A stretch of DNA of 64,000 nt from Mugil cephalus (GCF_022458985.1 NC_061771.1:28574001-28638000); one strand, 5' to 3'. Shown: positions 49,351 to 62,349, counted from the first letter of the stretch. The notes: generated from the letters alone by a model not told the origin. Translations and numbers: made by a program.

Positions 49351-52350
49351 ACCCCCGCCACTGTAGTGAGGATAAGCAGTAGTAGAAAATGAGGTGAGAT
49401 ATTATGTTATATTATACATCAATGCATATTCTTATTGATGCACCAAGTGCACATAGTGTAGTAGTATGTGCATGAACAGGTGGGTCAAATGCAGTGAAAG
49501 GATTTCAGTTTTATTTTATTTTGTCTTCGTAAATAAGAATAATTTCACTATGCACAGTGGAGATCTTGCACGTTATTGCACATGAAGAACCCTTAATAAT
49601 TATAGTAGAATTTTAATATGTATTGCAATAGATTATATATTTTTTCCATGCTTAGTTTTTGTTGAATTGAATTCAAAAACAAATTTTATTTTGTGTTTAA
49701 CTCACAGCAATTAAATAACAATCTCCACTTTTAATTGCACTTTTTTTGTTACTTGCAAACCATCGGCACAGCCTCCGCTTTTATTCTGAAGGCAGGACCC
49801 AGGGATCCTCGGGTTGTTCCGGTGCGCTCTTCTCCTCTGACTTGACGCTTCCCTTTAAATGAAACCCCACCCTGAAAACGTGCGGTGTTGTGTCCAGACA
49901 TATCTCCTCCTCCGGGCTGCTCTGGTCAGGTGGTGGTGGCTGAGGCCGAGGCCGAGCTGCCCACTCACCTCCAGAGAGTGCGCCGCACGTGGGATGAGGA
50001 CTCTGGTAATCACCCAGAATTCTCCACACGTCAACAGTATTGTCCCATGCGGGCTTCCTTATTAACATCATTAATGAACCTGAAGAACACTTGACAAACT
50101 GGGTGATGAAGTTAATTGTAATTAACAGACGCTACAGTCTGTGGGCTGTGTTTAAAGGTTAGTGCGGCCACCACAAAATAACATTAGATTTAAAATAAAA
50201 TCGTAAAAACTACACCTAGTGGTGCGTAGTGGTGCATGCAGCTTGTTTTTTGTTTTTATTTTTTCGGGCATTTTTTTCAGTGGACTCTATGGACTCAGAT
50301 AAGATATATTTAACTTAATTTAGCCTCATTGTCCACGAGTCTTTGCTGTTGATCCGATAGAATTTGTGAAAACCCTCTATCATGCAAAAACATTTCAATC
50401 AGATCTAGGTTTTTACCAGATAAATACACATTCTTCATTTCGTCTTGGTGGACATGTTTTTTTTGTTTGTTTGTTTTTAAAAAAGTGCTCAGGATCATTA
50501 TCCTGCTGAAACTTTAGCTTCTGATTTGATTTGAAGACAGAAAACATTAAAATGGTATAAAAATGGTTAATTATTGTGCAGGAGAGATGGAAGTCGGGAA
50601 AGGCTTATGAAATACCTCTATCTATATAAAGCAAAAATATAAAGTCTCCAAATGTAAAGTTAAATTAAACTTTAAAGAAGAGAGAAAGAAAAAGAAATAC
50701 AAAAAAAAAATAGAAACAAAAAATATAAAGGTACAAATCGTTGTCCACAAATTTAAAAGAAATTAAAATTCCATGATATACAATATAGTAAATGCAATAT
50801 AAAGGTGTTAACAGATGATTTAAAAACTCCAAATCTTGGCTGGACATGATATTTTGAATTACTTTTTTTAAACGATGACAGCGAAGATACAGCTTCATTT
50901 TTATCTTTCAGACTCGCGTCATTGTGCAGGTCTCTTTATGTTTATTTCATAGTTTACGGTCAATGACTCCAAAATGTCTGCAGTTTCTAATGCAGATCAG
51001 CAGTTGTTGGACAACATTACTAAATGCAGAGTCTCTAGATGTTGATGTGATGACACCCAAGACGTCAGAGGCTCCAGAAGAGGCTCCAAATAGTCTCTAA
51101 TCTAATTTCCATGAATCTAATTTACACATTTTCCTTTTCCCCGAAGGACTGGTGTGTTAAAATAATCCAATCGTAACTTATTTATAAGTATATTAGTATC
51201 CCTGTCTCCTATCCCGGCCGGGGTAACAGGAAAACAACCATTCATGCTCACATGTGCACCTACACCCAGCTGAGAATCACCGCATGTGTTTGTCCTGTGG
51301 GACGAAGCAGGAGACGGGGACACATGGAGACTCTGCACAGGACGGCGCTCTGCAGACACGGAGCCAGAACCCTTCATGAAAATGACCACGACATGTTGTT
51401 CTTTTGTTCAGTTTTGATCTTTTCTTCAAGTCTAGCACCTTCAGTTATTTATTTGTTTATTTTTTCACACTCGTATTTCACACTGTGATCATGAAAAAGA
51501 TTGATCTAAAATATGTTTAAAGGGAGGAGGGTTATTGATTGTCACCTCGTATTCACTGTTTACATATATTTATTTTTTTTCTCTTTAGCTAATTATCAGT
51601 TATTTGCATATTATTTATATATAAAACATATATGTGTGTATTTAAGTTTACTTGTATGTTTGAATGTGTATATATGTATGTGGCACCGGTATGTACGTGT
51701 ATAAGAATATATCTATCTATCTATAGTCTATATATGTCTATATAAATACCACTGCTTTTTTGATTTGATTTTTTAAGATTGTGTTAACATTGACTTTTTT
51801 TTTTATCATTTCTGTTTATTTGCTCATATGTAGGCCACATATCATTTGCATGTTTGGAATAAATCACTAAATCACATAAAATATGCTGGAAAATTTACCA
51901 GTGGTAAAATATTCCACATATGGCAACGTCTCTATTATACTGTCACACAAGCAGTGGGATTGAAATCTCAGCAAAAACAAACAAACAAACAAGTAAATAA
52001 AAATTCTAGAGCAATACAGTATGTATGGAAATAAACCACAAGGGGCATTTTGTCTAGTGAAGATGCGTTTGTGAACCAGTCTGATGAACCTGACTTACAA
52101 CTGAGTGAATGAGTAGAAGAATGCTGCAGAGGAAATGCTGCATATGTTTATGATATAAAAACAATAAAGTCCTCAGTTCCTAGCTGTGCATAAACGATTA
52201 CATAAACGTTGAGGAAAATATGGTCCTAGTTTCTAGAAACATTCCAGAAAGATTGATATGCCAAGTAAAAATAATTTTCCAGCAGCTTATGGACAGAGTT
52301 GAAAATCAGTGAAGCTCCAGAACCAACCGGCACTATAATGGATTTTGTCA
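49351..52350. other. Intergenic DNA between ptp4a1 and lgsn
   Basis: Mostly AT-rich with no recognised gene. One GC-rich island at 49780-50080 has an open minus-strand frame and a consensus donor but no recognisable product. Confidence 0.5.
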
Positions 52351-52351
52351 A

Positions 52352-52450
52352 CCATTCACACTCACTGGCCGGTTTATTAGGTACATGTGTAACCGAGAGG
52401 TCATTCAGTCCAGAACACCTGCATCCTCCTAAATGATCATGAGGTTAAAA
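52352..52450. repeat. Fragment of a common fish MITE
   Basis: The phrase CACTGGCCGGTTTATTAGGT followed by ACATGTGTAACCGAGAGGTC resembles the end of a widespread fish transposon family, recalled from memory. Only one end is present. Confidence 0.45.
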
Positions 52451-52689
52451 CTGAACATTAGAACAATCCTTTAAGGTTTAGTTTAGTTTCCGTGTTGACT
52501 GTAGGACCTGATGAGCTGCTGTTGTCAACACCAACATCTGTAGTGAGACCACCACCCTCAGCAGCCATTGTCCGCTCTCCACACAGTTTCCATCTCTCTG
52601 GAATAAATACTTTTGCTCCGATATCTTTTTCTGGAAGCCCCGAGCTCGGCTGCTGACCTCCGCAGTTTCAGTTTGCACTGGAACACAAA

Positions 52690-52938
52690 GGCGTCAGCTC
52701 TGAATTGTCCTGGCCGGCGGCCGACGAGCCAATGAGCTCAAAGCTGCAGCGGCTCAGTGTCGAACCAGCGGCCGGCCGGTGCCAGATTCCAGCCGGACTC
52801 CCGCGGGTGTTAGCGGAGGGGCGGGGGGGAGGCGAAGAAAGAATTTTCTAATCCATTGTTACCAATTGTCTATAAAAATTAATGTGCGAGTGAGGCTCTG
52901 TCTTCACATGGGGGCTATCAAATTCCAAATCACAGTTC
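52690..52938 (+). promoter_or_regulatory. lgsn: lgsn promoter
   Basis: A compact promoter-like region: a GC-rich block with a CCAAT motif (GAGCCAATGAGC, about 52727), a GC box (GGGGCGGGGGGGAGG, about 52818) and a TATA box (TATAAAA, 52871-52877). The start would be about 25-30 bases after the TATA box, leaving a 5' UTR of about 35-40 bases before the ATG at 52939. Confidence 0.6.
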
Positions 52939-55900
52939 ATGAGTACAAACAAAGACATGAATGACTCTGAAGATTTCAAGGTAACAACTCCACATATGGC
53001 TTTATTTACTACATCGCTGTTTTTTTTTTTGTTTTTTTGTTTTTTTGTTCACTATCATTCCATGTGTTCTTTACATTGACCATCTCTTACCATTCTTGTG
53101 ACAGACCCATTGTGTGTTTTCCAGGAGGCCCCGAGTAGAAGCAAAGACCAAATAGATGGCACAGGGATGAGCCTCGCCAGCAACAACAAGAAGGGAGTGA
53201 GAGTAAGTGGGAAATGTGTGAATCCGGTGGACTGGAGCGGCAGAAGAGGAGGGCCATGCATCGTCCACTCTCCCACCGACATCCCCACTCCTCCAAATGC
53301 ACCCGCCGTCATCTCCATCGGCCCCCTGCCTCCGAGGACCCCGGAGAGGGCCGACGATCCCGGCGTGGACGAGTCAGGGTGGCCGGGTGAGGCCTCATCC
53401 CCAACCCGCGACGAGATGAGGGTCCCCAGGCAGACCATGGAGGAGCTGAAGAGCATCCTGAGGGACAGTCCTCTGCTGAACGTCCGGGGCAGAGATGACG
53501 GAAAGCCGGGACGTCCCTACACGTATCTGCATGGCAGCAGCACCGGACGGCAGGGCGACGGAAACCCTCCCGGGGCCTTCAGCACCTTCAAACCTCCCTC
53601 TGATGCTTCCAGAAGGGGGGCCCGGTCCAGAGAGAGCGCACCTATTCAGCTGTCTTCCACCGTGGATTCATCCAGCTCATTCAAGCCTGACGCAAACACA
53701 AATAGGCAGCCTGGGGTCAGGACACAACCATATGCCAGCGGCGGCTCCTGGGGAGAGACTGGGGCGTCTCATACAGGTAGGTGAGACTTTATTCTTGCCA
53801 GGGATTGAGGAATATTATCACTTTAATAGATAAATTTGGACATTTGTTATAAATTACAGGAAGCTCTCAGCTACTGACTCATGTTCAGGACTCATACCCT
53901 GAATATGAAAAACGGGAAGTTATTGTATTTATTTTCTTGTCAACATTTCAAAGAATTTGTATAATATTTGTTTGACTTCAGTAACTGTTTGATGGGATGA
54001 TTAGTAGTAAACTAACCAAAGAAAATCCTGAGTCATGAATTCTATATTTAGAACAATCTGGAACAACAACTTATTGTAATTTTTGAAAAAGGTTTTCCGG
54101 TGGAAGTTAATTATGTCTTAATTCAGTCTTACTCTAAGAGCAAGGACGTCAAACATAGGGTCCGCAGGCCAAAATTGGCCCATTAAATTGTCCAGTCTGG
54201 GTCGTGGGATAAATTTGCGAAAATGCGAAAATTACATGGAAGACATTAACTGCAATTAATAAATATTATTCCTAATTTATACAGAGTTCCACTCTTCTAG
54301 TAAGAGTTGCGAACATAACACAACACAACACAGAGACACAGAGTTTCATTCCCCACTGTGGGATAAATTAAAGGATTATTTTAACTTATTTTAGACAGCA
54401 GGGGGCAGCAATGCACAGAAATTACTTTATTTTTCTTGTTCACAAAATGTTTTGTTATACATTTCATTAAATGTAAATATTGTCTAATGTACATTTTGGA
54501 ACTAAAATAAAGGGAACACATTGGCGTTGTCTTTATTTATAGGTCACTGTGCTATTATGTTTGATGGACTGTATGTGGACACCTGAACTAAAATAGATAG
54601 ATATTTATTTCCTTTTATTACTGGACAGAATCCTGAGTTTTAACTGAATTGGCTAAATCTATCGCCAAAAAATATATCAATATATTAATTCAATTATCAA
54701 TTATTATATATTACAACAACAAACTAAAAAAAAAAAACAGTCACTTTAAACCCGTTTGCCTCTCAACAGTGAAATAAATATAGAAATTATGTTAATTTAC
54801 CAAAAAAAGAATGCTCAACCAAACTTATCAGCTCCTTCTACAGAAAAAAAAACAATACAGCAAAGGATCCTGGGACATGAAGTCAACAAAACTCCACTTT
54901 ATTAATAATACAATTAATAACATTGTCTGTTTTTATATATTTTATCAAAATTACAACCGTTAAACTGTAATAAATTGCATTGCCATTTCGTGATACCTTG
55001 GTACTGGTTGATATTGCCGATACTGAACTGTTATTACTATATCTACAATAAGTTACAACACTGACTTGACTAAAGTGGCTTTTATTCTGAGACTACTTGT
55101 AATCAAAGGTTGTTTCAAATTATTTTCCTCAGATAGCGAACACGAGACCTTAGAGATCTCTGGGAACCAGAGGTTTACAGCAGCCATGGAGCAGATCAAG
55201 CAGCAGATCGCTCGAGAAAACATCAACTTTGTCCGGTTCGAGGCCACCGACCTCCACGGGGTGTCAAGGTCCAAGACAGTGCCTGTCCGCTTCTTCCATG
55301 TAATAAACTCTAACAGTCTCTTCATCTCCACCACTCTCTCTGTTTATCTAGATGTAGAAATATGAGTTAAGAGATAAGGTCAGAACTGTAATCAGTGAGT
55401 TGCAAAGTGGTTCCAAAAAGAAAGTGAAAACCTTTGCCTAATTGTGAATTCACAGGAGAAAGCGGTCTATGGGGTACCGATGCCGAGAAGCTACTTGGAG
55501 CTGACTCTGAGCCCTAAGAGCAATGAAGTGGACCATGCTAACACCGCTAACTTCAGCAGCGATGTCCTTCTGATCCCTGACCTATCAACCTTCAAGGTCC
55601 TACCCTGGGCTGAGCAGACAGCGCGGGTCATCTGCGACCCATGCACCGTGGCGGGAAACCCACTTCGCACCTCGCCTCGCCTCATTGCCAAGCAGATGCT
55701 CGGCCAACTCCAAAGCCTGGGCTTCTCCCTGCACTCGTCCTTCACCTACGAATGCTGCGTGCTCGGAGCGCCAGACCGGATCGGACCCAAGACCCTCCTG
55801 TTCCCCGCCACCACCCTGCTCAGCAACCACGACCTGCCGTTCTTCCAGCAGCTGGTGGATAGCATGTACTGCATGGGCGCCGACATAGACAGCATCGCCT

Positions 55901-56649
55901 CCGCAAGCGGCCCCGGCCAGATGGAGATCAACCTGCGGCCAGAGTTTGGCATCTCGGCCGCCGATAGCGCCTTCACCTTCCGCACTGGCATCAAGGAAAT
56001 GGCTCGTAAACACAGCTACATCGCCAGCTTTTTCACCGACGACGGCCTTTACAATGCCGGGGTGCTCTCTCACAGCCTGTGGGACGCCAATGGGCGACGG
56101 AGCCTCTTCCACAGCGGAGAAAGGCCAGGCGAGATGTCTGAGATTGGCAGGAAATGGCTGGCCGGCCTCCTCACCCACTCCGCCGCCCTGAGCTGCCTGA
56201 TGTCTCCCGGCCTGGGCTGCCGCAGCCACATTGCCAAGACGGTCAAAGACCCAAAGCGGACGCTGTACGCCACCTGCGGCTGCAACGACAACAGCAGCTC
56301 CTTCAACATCAAGTCTCACGGCGGGAGGGAGACGCACATCGACAACAAGCTGGGCTCGGCCATGGCCAACCCTTACATCGTACTGGCCGCTACGGTGGCC
56401 GCAGGTCTGGACGGTATTAGGCGAAGCCTGAACGTTGAGAGCAGTCCGGACAAATCCCCCAATCAGCAGAAGGAGTTCGCCATTCCCGTGAAGCTAGACG
56501 ACGCTCTGGAGAGTTTGGGGGAAGATCACGTGATTCGCAGTGCCCTCGGAGAGCCATTCGTTCAGTATTTCATTGCCTTGAAAAAGTTTGAGATTGAGAC
56601 CCAGGAACTGGATGATGAAAGGAATAAATGCCTGGAGTATTTCATCTAG
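52939..56649 (+). CDS. lgsn: Lengsin, lens glutamine-synthetase-like protein
   Basis: Lengsin is a lens-specific member of the class I glutamine synthetase fold that has been recruited as a structural protein and has no known synthetase activity. Four coding exons (52939-52980, 53125-53776, 55133-55299, 55456-56649) join in frame to 684 residues. The first 14 residues and the 217-codon second exon are Pro/Ser/Gly-rich and look disordered. The GS N-terminal (beta-grasp) domain follows (NINFVRFEATDLHGVSRSK), then the GS catalytic-type domain: VICDPCTVAGNP, SGPGQMEINLRP, GRKWLAGLLTH, ANPYIVLAATVAAGLDGI. The QMEIN motif has Met where active GS-I enzymes have His, in keeping with loss of catalysis. 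The protein is longer than human LGSN (about 509 residues), mainly because of exon 2. The order next to ptp4a1 matches human 6q12. Confidence 0.94.
54145..54540. repeat. Dispersed hAT-like element, copy 2
   Basis: Contains GTCCGCAGGCCAAAATTGGCC and GGGGGCAGCAATGCACAGAA, in the same order as at 11690-12160. It is in lgsn intron 2. Confidence 0.45.
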
Positions 56650-56696
56650 ATAGCCTCATGTCACGCTGTATGAAACACACTTGCTTTTGCTGCTCA

Positions 56697-56702
56697 AATA
56701 AA
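56697..56702 (+). terminator. lgsn: lgsn polyadenylation signal
   Basis: AATAAA lies about 48 bases after the lgsn stop codon, giving a very short 3' UTR. Minus-strand AATAAA hexamers occur about 40 bases further on (about 56735-56750) and could end fam83b. Confidence 0.65.
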
Positions 56703-56759
56703 AGCATGAGAAACAGTTTCTTCAACATAAGAGTTTTTATTTTATTTTATACAAACGCA

Positions 56760-58789
56760 GTATTATATACAGATTGTAGATATTTATCCAAGGCATTTAA
56801 ATAAAGGTATATCCACCCCCAATGCTGGTTCCTATTGGTCCTTGTGCTGGTCTTCTTGATTTTTTAGGTTGTTCCTAAACTGTTTTTGTGCCTATGTCAG
56901 GAAAGCCGATTATCTCACAAATAGTGGGTCACAATTCTGGATCTGCATTGTGCTAACTACTGTGTATCTATCCACTGGATCCACCTAGAACCACTCAAGT
57001 TGAAGTTTACATCCACATCTGCAGCGAAGGCGAAGGAATTTAACGTTATTAAATGTAATTTGGGGTGAAATGGAGATTCCTGTGAATAACTTCCAGAGAG
57101 AAACACACTGTCTTCACTTAGAGGCTGTTTACACAGAGGAGTACAAAAGGCTGATAGAGAGTTTCATCACATGGTTACCTTATGAGGCAGACGCGTGAGA
57201 TCACAGAATCACAGGACGACCCATCTCGCCAGGCTTAGATGCCACAGGAGTGCTGAGCAGCCACAATCCTGAGAGAAAAACTACTGGCAGCTATGGACAT
57301 GTTTTAGGTGTAACAAAGGCCTTTTTATTTTTCTTACAAAGATTACAGATACACCAAGTGCCTGCTTGCTTTCCGCTCAGGCTGCAGATCGCTGTGTTTT
57401 CCTCTTTACACTGTACACAATATGACTTGATCTGATTTGTTGAAGTTGGTCCTTGATTAGACATCTGCCAAGTGTCTGCCCTTTTCTAAATGTTTCCATG
57501 GATGACCTCCCAAATGGTTCTCTGTTAAAGCAACAAAAGAAAATCTGGGACACCATCCAGCGTGTACCAGAGTAGCGGGAGACCCTTTATTGTGTTTGTT
57601 ATCCAGGGATCCATTATCATCCAGTGACTCCAATCTCAAGGTACAAAAGGTGGTGAAACTTCTTGAGGACAGACTGTGTTTAAGATTGATAGCAGATTAT
57701 ATCTCAGTCCACCTTGATGACTTTACTTTCAAACTTCTTTTCTGGCTAAAACTTGTTGTTCTCAAAAGAGTCTTCCTTGTCTTTCAAGTGTAGTTGGACG
57801 GATGAATCTCGGACTGACTCTCCTGTGTGTAGCCATGAGTTTGTGGATGAGTTGTTTTGTTGCTCCAAGTCTGTAATGACACATCTTCAAGAAAGTCCAA
57901 AGTCCTTGTTTAAGTTTTTTAGGGGGAATATACCATGATCTGAATTAATCTCCACAGACACAATTCTTGAGTTATGGCCTGAAGCACTAAAGCTGGGGGG
58001 TTGCTGTGTCCTTTACCAAAGTGTAATAGTTCATCCTTCAGTCCCCTCGAGGTGTTCCTGCATGCCCAAACACAGAGAGAGGCGTAATACAAACTATGTG
58101 CAGTTAGTGGTAACGTTCTTGTGATTCCCCGTTGGTCCCAAAGAAATCTAGGTTTCAGGGCTGCATTTCCCTTTAGTCACTGTACCGTCCATCGTGCCAT
58201 CGTGTTAAATGTCTGGATTTTGCTGTATTACAGCCATACCTTTCAAACATCTTCCCCGAGGAAGGGTGCACCATAACGATCAAACTCATCACAGCACAAC
58301 AGGGCAAAATGTACAACATCATTCTTGTTAGGTAAAACTATACACATTATGAAAACAAGACTAAGTTAAAGGATAAGGCTGGTGATATGCTTCCATAAGA
58401 AAAAAAAAAAAAAACGCCATTACCTGACTTCCTACTTGTACTTTGCCATTTCTTGTTTTAATATTTTTGAATGTTTCCATTGTTTTCCATTGATTAGGGT
58501 TAGGGTCAGGGAAAATGTTACCCAAAACTGTGGGAAATACATTGTAACATTAAATCATTGGTGCGTTTCATTAACAGGAGAATAAATGGACAATCATCCT
58601 TGAACTAAACGTCCAAAAAAGCCAAAACCAAAAACCAATATTTAACAATTATTTCTACAAGTCAACTCACATGATGAGATGTTTTTCAGTGCTACTGCCA
58701 TACTCACTTTAATCTTGACTCAGTAATATTTTAACAATAACCTGGTTGGTTCCAGCTCAGTCTAATGTATACACAGAGATTAACCTCCT
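56760..58789. other. DNA between convergent lgsn and fam83b
   Basis: No coding exon was recognised. The sequence is of moderate composition and not obviously repetitive. It may be a long fam83b 3' UTR, because minus-strand AATAAA motifs lie at its far end. That is inference. Confidence 0.35.
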
Positions 58790-59264
58790 GAGGTCCTGCG
58801 TCCTCATATGGGGACGTTAAGTTTTAGGTTTTATTGCAGATTATTCTGCTTCATTTAAACTGTTGTCCTCATTAGTGGATGCTTTAGTCTGCCATCTAGT
58901 GGTAGCAAAGGTTAAAACTTATTTATTTATGCTTATTAACGTTTGTAGTTTGATATGAAGTGCAAATTTAACTCGAAAGCACCAACTACTGGCAGTTAGG
59001 CTAATTGTTTGGTGCTCTCGAGTGTTTCGGTTCCGTGGCTAGGCTAATTGTATCTCGTCCTGGTCTGAGTGTAGTTGCATTCCCACCATCTCTATTACCT
59101 ACTGCTGGTGTCTAGGCTAATTAGCTGGTGTTTTTCATTTCTGCTTTTTACAAAAACTACTACTTCCTGTTCAAAGATGATGCTTTTTATACTACTTAGG
59201 TCCCAAATACCTCAGAGGAATTAAAAATGCATACCAAATTAAAGCTCAGGTCTCAGGAGGTTAA
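58790..59264 (+). mobile_element. piggyBac-like MITE, copy D (both TTAA ends intact)
   Basis: The best-preserved copy, 475 bases including both TTAA target sites. It runs from TTAACCTCCTGAGGTCC to GGTCTCAGGAGGTTAA. The interior is AT-rich and non-coding. TTAA duplication with CC-starting inverted repeats is the hallmark of piggyBac-type elements. Confidence 0.8.
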
Positions 59265-59502
59265 GTAGCACATACCTGATTATCTTATGTTTTGGCATAA
59301 GTGATAAATATCTTAAGCCATCATAAGGAAGCTGCTTCATATTACAGTAGTGTAAACATACAGCCTGTGTGCGTGAGCCAAAGTAAATCAATGCACGAAA
59401 AAGGATTACGTACCAACGTTGCCTTCATTTCTGCTGAAGATGTATCATCTTACAACTCCTCGGAGGGGATTAATAAAGTTACCTAACACTCTAGCTGCAG
59501 CC

Positions 59503-62349
59503 CTACTTGTTTTTGGTGATCAGATTTCCCATTCGCTGCATGAATTTCCCCAGTTTGTTGTCGGGACTTTGCGCCTGATAACCCGGGTAGCCAGATCCCT
59601 GCCTGTTCAGCGGGGAGCTTCTGTCTTTGTCGGGGGAAAACATGCCCGCCGTCCTCATTGACTTGTCCATGCGTATCTTTTCAGTGCTCAGCAGATACTC
59701 GTATCGACTGTAGGCCTTTTCTCTGGTGGCCTGATAGATGGTCGCTCCTTCGCCATCCAGAGCATTCGTCGAGCCTCGGTCCTGGTCTGCTGGGAGGTTC
59801 GTCTTTCTTTTGCTTGATCGCTGAGGGGACAATCTCGGGAAGGAGGATTTTTGCGACTCTGATGGTCCACTGAGGGAGTTCTGTGACTTGGAGATGCTTT
59901 GTGATTGGCTTTTCTGTGTTGTTTGCTCAGCAGCAGCTGCCTGCGGATGGTACGTCCTGAGCGGTTGGTTTGATCCTGAGTTGTTCGACGACCTCAAAGA
60001 GGGCCTCCTTTGGAGTGACTTATCTTTTTTAGCTTTCTTTTCATCCGACAGCAGAGGTGAATGTCCTTTCTTTGTCAATGAATTCCTCCTCTGAAGTGCT
60101 GCTTCCTCATGCTCTGTTTGCCCTCCATCTGTGTCAGGAGTTTCCACTGCATGCTGAGATCCTGTAGATGCATTTGAAACCTTCGGATTAGTTTCAGCTC
60201 TGTCAGAAACGGATTTCTTTCTTCCTCTTGGAGTAGTTGAGCCCGTGCTGTTGGCTTTCTTATATGCAGAAGCATGGGTTCCACCAGCTTGATCTTCTGC
60301 AGGTACCCTCGAGTCCTCCTTCGGTACAGTTTTCCGGTCTTTGTAAATCTCTTCAGTTCTGTCTTTGAGAGCTGCAGCAGCCAAACTGTTAACTTGGGGG
60401 TTCGAACTGTCTTTTTCTTCGGGGATGTCCATCAAAGACTCCATCGCCCTTGGGTGCTGGATATTATGACTGCTTGATGGCAAATGAGCGAGTTTCAGCG
60501 ATGCGTCGTTCAGTTTCACATCTAAATCAGCAGCGGATGTCGTTCTGGAAATAGGCTCGTGCCAGTCGTACGCCTGCATTGTTTTTCGATCTGACGTCGT
60601 TTTGATGTCATAGTGAGAAGCAGAGCGCTGAGCATCAGTGAGAACTGGCTCTCTTTTATCACTGGCTTTTGTGGGCTCACGGTTTTCCAGGTTGAGGATA
60701 TCTTGTGTATGTGTCTCTAATTCTGCCACGCTCTGTCTTATGTCTAGACCTCTCAAGGAAGACTTAAATTTAGCTCTCTCTAGAGGCTGATACAAGGACC
60801 TCAAGGACTCTTGGCTTTGCCTTAGATTGGAATATTCCTGCAGACTGAGCCTCTTTTGCCTCATTTCTTCCATTCTTTGCTTAATGTCCCTCGACCTGTA
60901 GTGGATCAGATTGGACTGGTGCTCATTCAAGCCCGTGTGGCTGCTATGTGGAGATATCGCATCACAGGAGGCGTCTGGATGCATATCTCTGTCATTGAGG
61001 TACGAGTCAATCTTCCACCTGTGCAGGGATGTTTCAGAGCTGAACGGTATCAGATTCTGGTCATTACCGTAGCGAGTCTGGTGCTTGTGGTGCTGCTGAG
61101 ATGACCTGTTGTTCCGCACAAAATCCCCTCCGCCCCTCATATTAGGTCCTCTCATCTCTTGGGGAACAGGGAGTCCAGCACCGTCCCGGGGACCCATCCT
61201 CTGTCGGGTCATGGAGTTTAACTTCTGCAGTTCATCCCCGTAACTGTGTCCCCTCACCAGGTTCCCCATTTCTTGATAGTGAGACTGATGGAGCCTCTCT
61301 TGCATGCTCAGGCCCCTGGTCATCATGCCATTGTTGTATCTATCATCCTGTGCACTTCTCATGCCTTGCATCGCTCTGGATCTCATGTGGAGCTGATTTA
61401 GAGAAAGTTGGCTGGAGTTCGGACTCTGCAGGTGCACAGGGTCTGCCAGGTATGGGAGAGACTGCATTCCCCTGGACAGGATCGCAGGAACTGTGGAGCG
61501 AGCGTAGAGTCTCCTGAACTCCTCGTCATAAGAGCAAACCAGCTGCCCTGTGACAACCAAGACCATGCTCACGTTGATCTTCTCAAACGACCATGAGTAG
61601 CTGAAGAAGAAAACGAAGATTCAGTCATCAGAGATGAAACAGTACAATAGATGAAGCCCTGCAGATCAAGCCTAGACTGTATATAAATATGACACAATAA
61701 CACTTCCCCACTTCCTCACATTGACCAAATTGATGCTATTTTTCTGGGGACGCAGGCAGCACCATCTTGCAACTTTGGACCTAGAGTTTGATCGTTCTGA
61801 GGGGGGAGCCACAATATTGATGCCCCGTCCACACTTCTTCACTCGCACCCACTGCTCTACCTTCACCAGTTACAAGGAAATGTTGGATTATACACTTCGC
61901 TTATTTATATGTTCATTAATTTTTTCCAACTATCATGGTCCTATGGGACCACTTCACGGCCAGTTGGAATGGCAATTTGTATTGACCATGATGTCACATC
62001 CTGTTTATATAGAGTCAAATAACTAAAACAAAAGTTCTCTGAAAAATGGACACTTGCATCAGTGTTATATTAACTACATAAAATCCTTGATCCTTCCTTT
62101 AATTTCCCATCCACTAACAGAGAGGGGGTGGAGCTTATGACCTATACTGCAGCCACCAGGGGGAGAACTACGTGCTTTGGCTTTATTTTCCACCCTCCAT
62201 CTTTATACATATTATTTAACTCACCTGTATGTCCCGTACAGAACCGTCCGGCCGTCCAACAGAATGAACTTCTGCTCTAAACCTCCATGAAACTTCATCC
62301 CGGACCGGCAGTGATACTGTTGCCCCTGAACCGTCCGAACACGGAGATT
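59503..62349 (-). CDS. fam83b: FAM83B C-terminal part (5' exons outside window)
   Basis: FAM83 proteins use an N-terminal PLD-like DUF1669 domain to anchor CK1 kinases; FAM83B also acts in EGFR/RAS signalling. Two coding exons are present: 62349-62225 and 61600-59503, joined as TACAG/CTAC to read [11 protein letters not shown]. The first holds the end of the DUF1669 domain ([33 protein letters not shown]); the second continues it ([20 protein letters not shown]). A disordered, Ser/Gln-rich tail of about 650 residues follows. FAM83B-specific matches are [16 protein letters not shown] and the extreme C-terminus [14 protein letters not shown]. The acceptor at 62350 shows that upstream exons exist; none was seen in 62350-64000. 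It converges on lgsn. Confidence 0.92.

Noticed and set aside
53055-53456. A 133-codon minus-strand frame opposite lgsn exon 2
   Set aside because: Low-complexity complement of the Pro/Ser-rich coding exon with no family resemblance.
55600-56337. A 245-codon minus-strand frame inside lgsn
   Set aside because: It is a shadow of the GC-rich lgsn last exon; the plus strand has clear glutamine-synthetase-fold motifs.
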